Positions 6,759 through 6,765 of a DNA stretch of 6,765 nucleotides are shown here, piece by piece (position 1 is the first letter of the stretch; every line of letters begins with the position of its first letter). The translations under genes were made by a program, and so were the position numbers. Under the pieces are notes generated by a model. The model was not told where the DNA came from, ran no database searches, and saw only the letters and a program-made list of their open reading frames with translations. The stretch comes from Clostridiaceae bacterium (GTDB lineage Bacteria > Bacillota > Clostridia > Saccharofermentanales > DTU023): positions 1 to 6,765 of the forward strand of contig JAAZFK010000244.1 in assembly GCA_012511735.1 (NCBI GenBank), read 5' to 3'.

Positions 6759-6765
6759 CAGTTCC

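Overview
The window is a compact, wholly plus-strand block of a division and cell wall (dcw) gene cluster. Reading left to right it holds the C-terminal PASTA tail of a class B penicillin-binding protein (cut by the left edge), murF, mraY, ftsW, murG and ftsQ/divIB. A Shine-Dalgarno sequence for the next gene lies at the right edge. I see no tRNA, rRNA, mobile element, CRISPR array or rho-independent terminator, and no non-coding stretch longer than 46 bases.

The likely source is a Gram-positive bacterium of the Firmicutes/Clostridia type. The penicillin-binding protein ends in tandem PASTA domains (SpoVD/PBP2x style). MurF has a P-loop of the GSVGKT form, FtsW has a QPHLSG motif, and FtsQ has a long basic cytoplasmic arm like Gram-positive DivIB. 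Base composition looks moderately GC-rich throughout, with no compositional break suggesting transfer. I cannot name a genus from this alone.

The genes work as one pathway. MurF adds D-Ala-D-Ala to the UDP-MurNAc-tripeptide. MraY moves the phospho-MurNAc-pentapeptide onto undecaprenyl phosphate to make lipid I. MurG adds GlcNAc to give lipid II. FtsW polymerises lipid II at the septum, and the class B PBP crosslinks the product. FtsQ/DivIB is the bitopic scaffold that helps recruit and control the FtsW-PBP pair.

Spacing is tight: 21 nt between the PBP and murF, 2 nt between murF and mraY, 3 nt between mraY and ftsW, 46 nt between ftsW and murG, and a 20-nt overlap between murG and ftsQ. This fits a single transcript started outside the window.

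This is mostly conserved housekeeping DNA, and I did not find a convincing new system. The points worth a second look are a MurF with several family-consensus residues replaced, an FtsW with an enlarged first extracellular loop, and the missing murE, murD, murC and murB from their usual places. Two smaller points are a murG start with its only SD-like sequence touching the ATG and a TATAAC hexamer just upstream, and a cluster of three TGTGAC half-sites early in ftsW.
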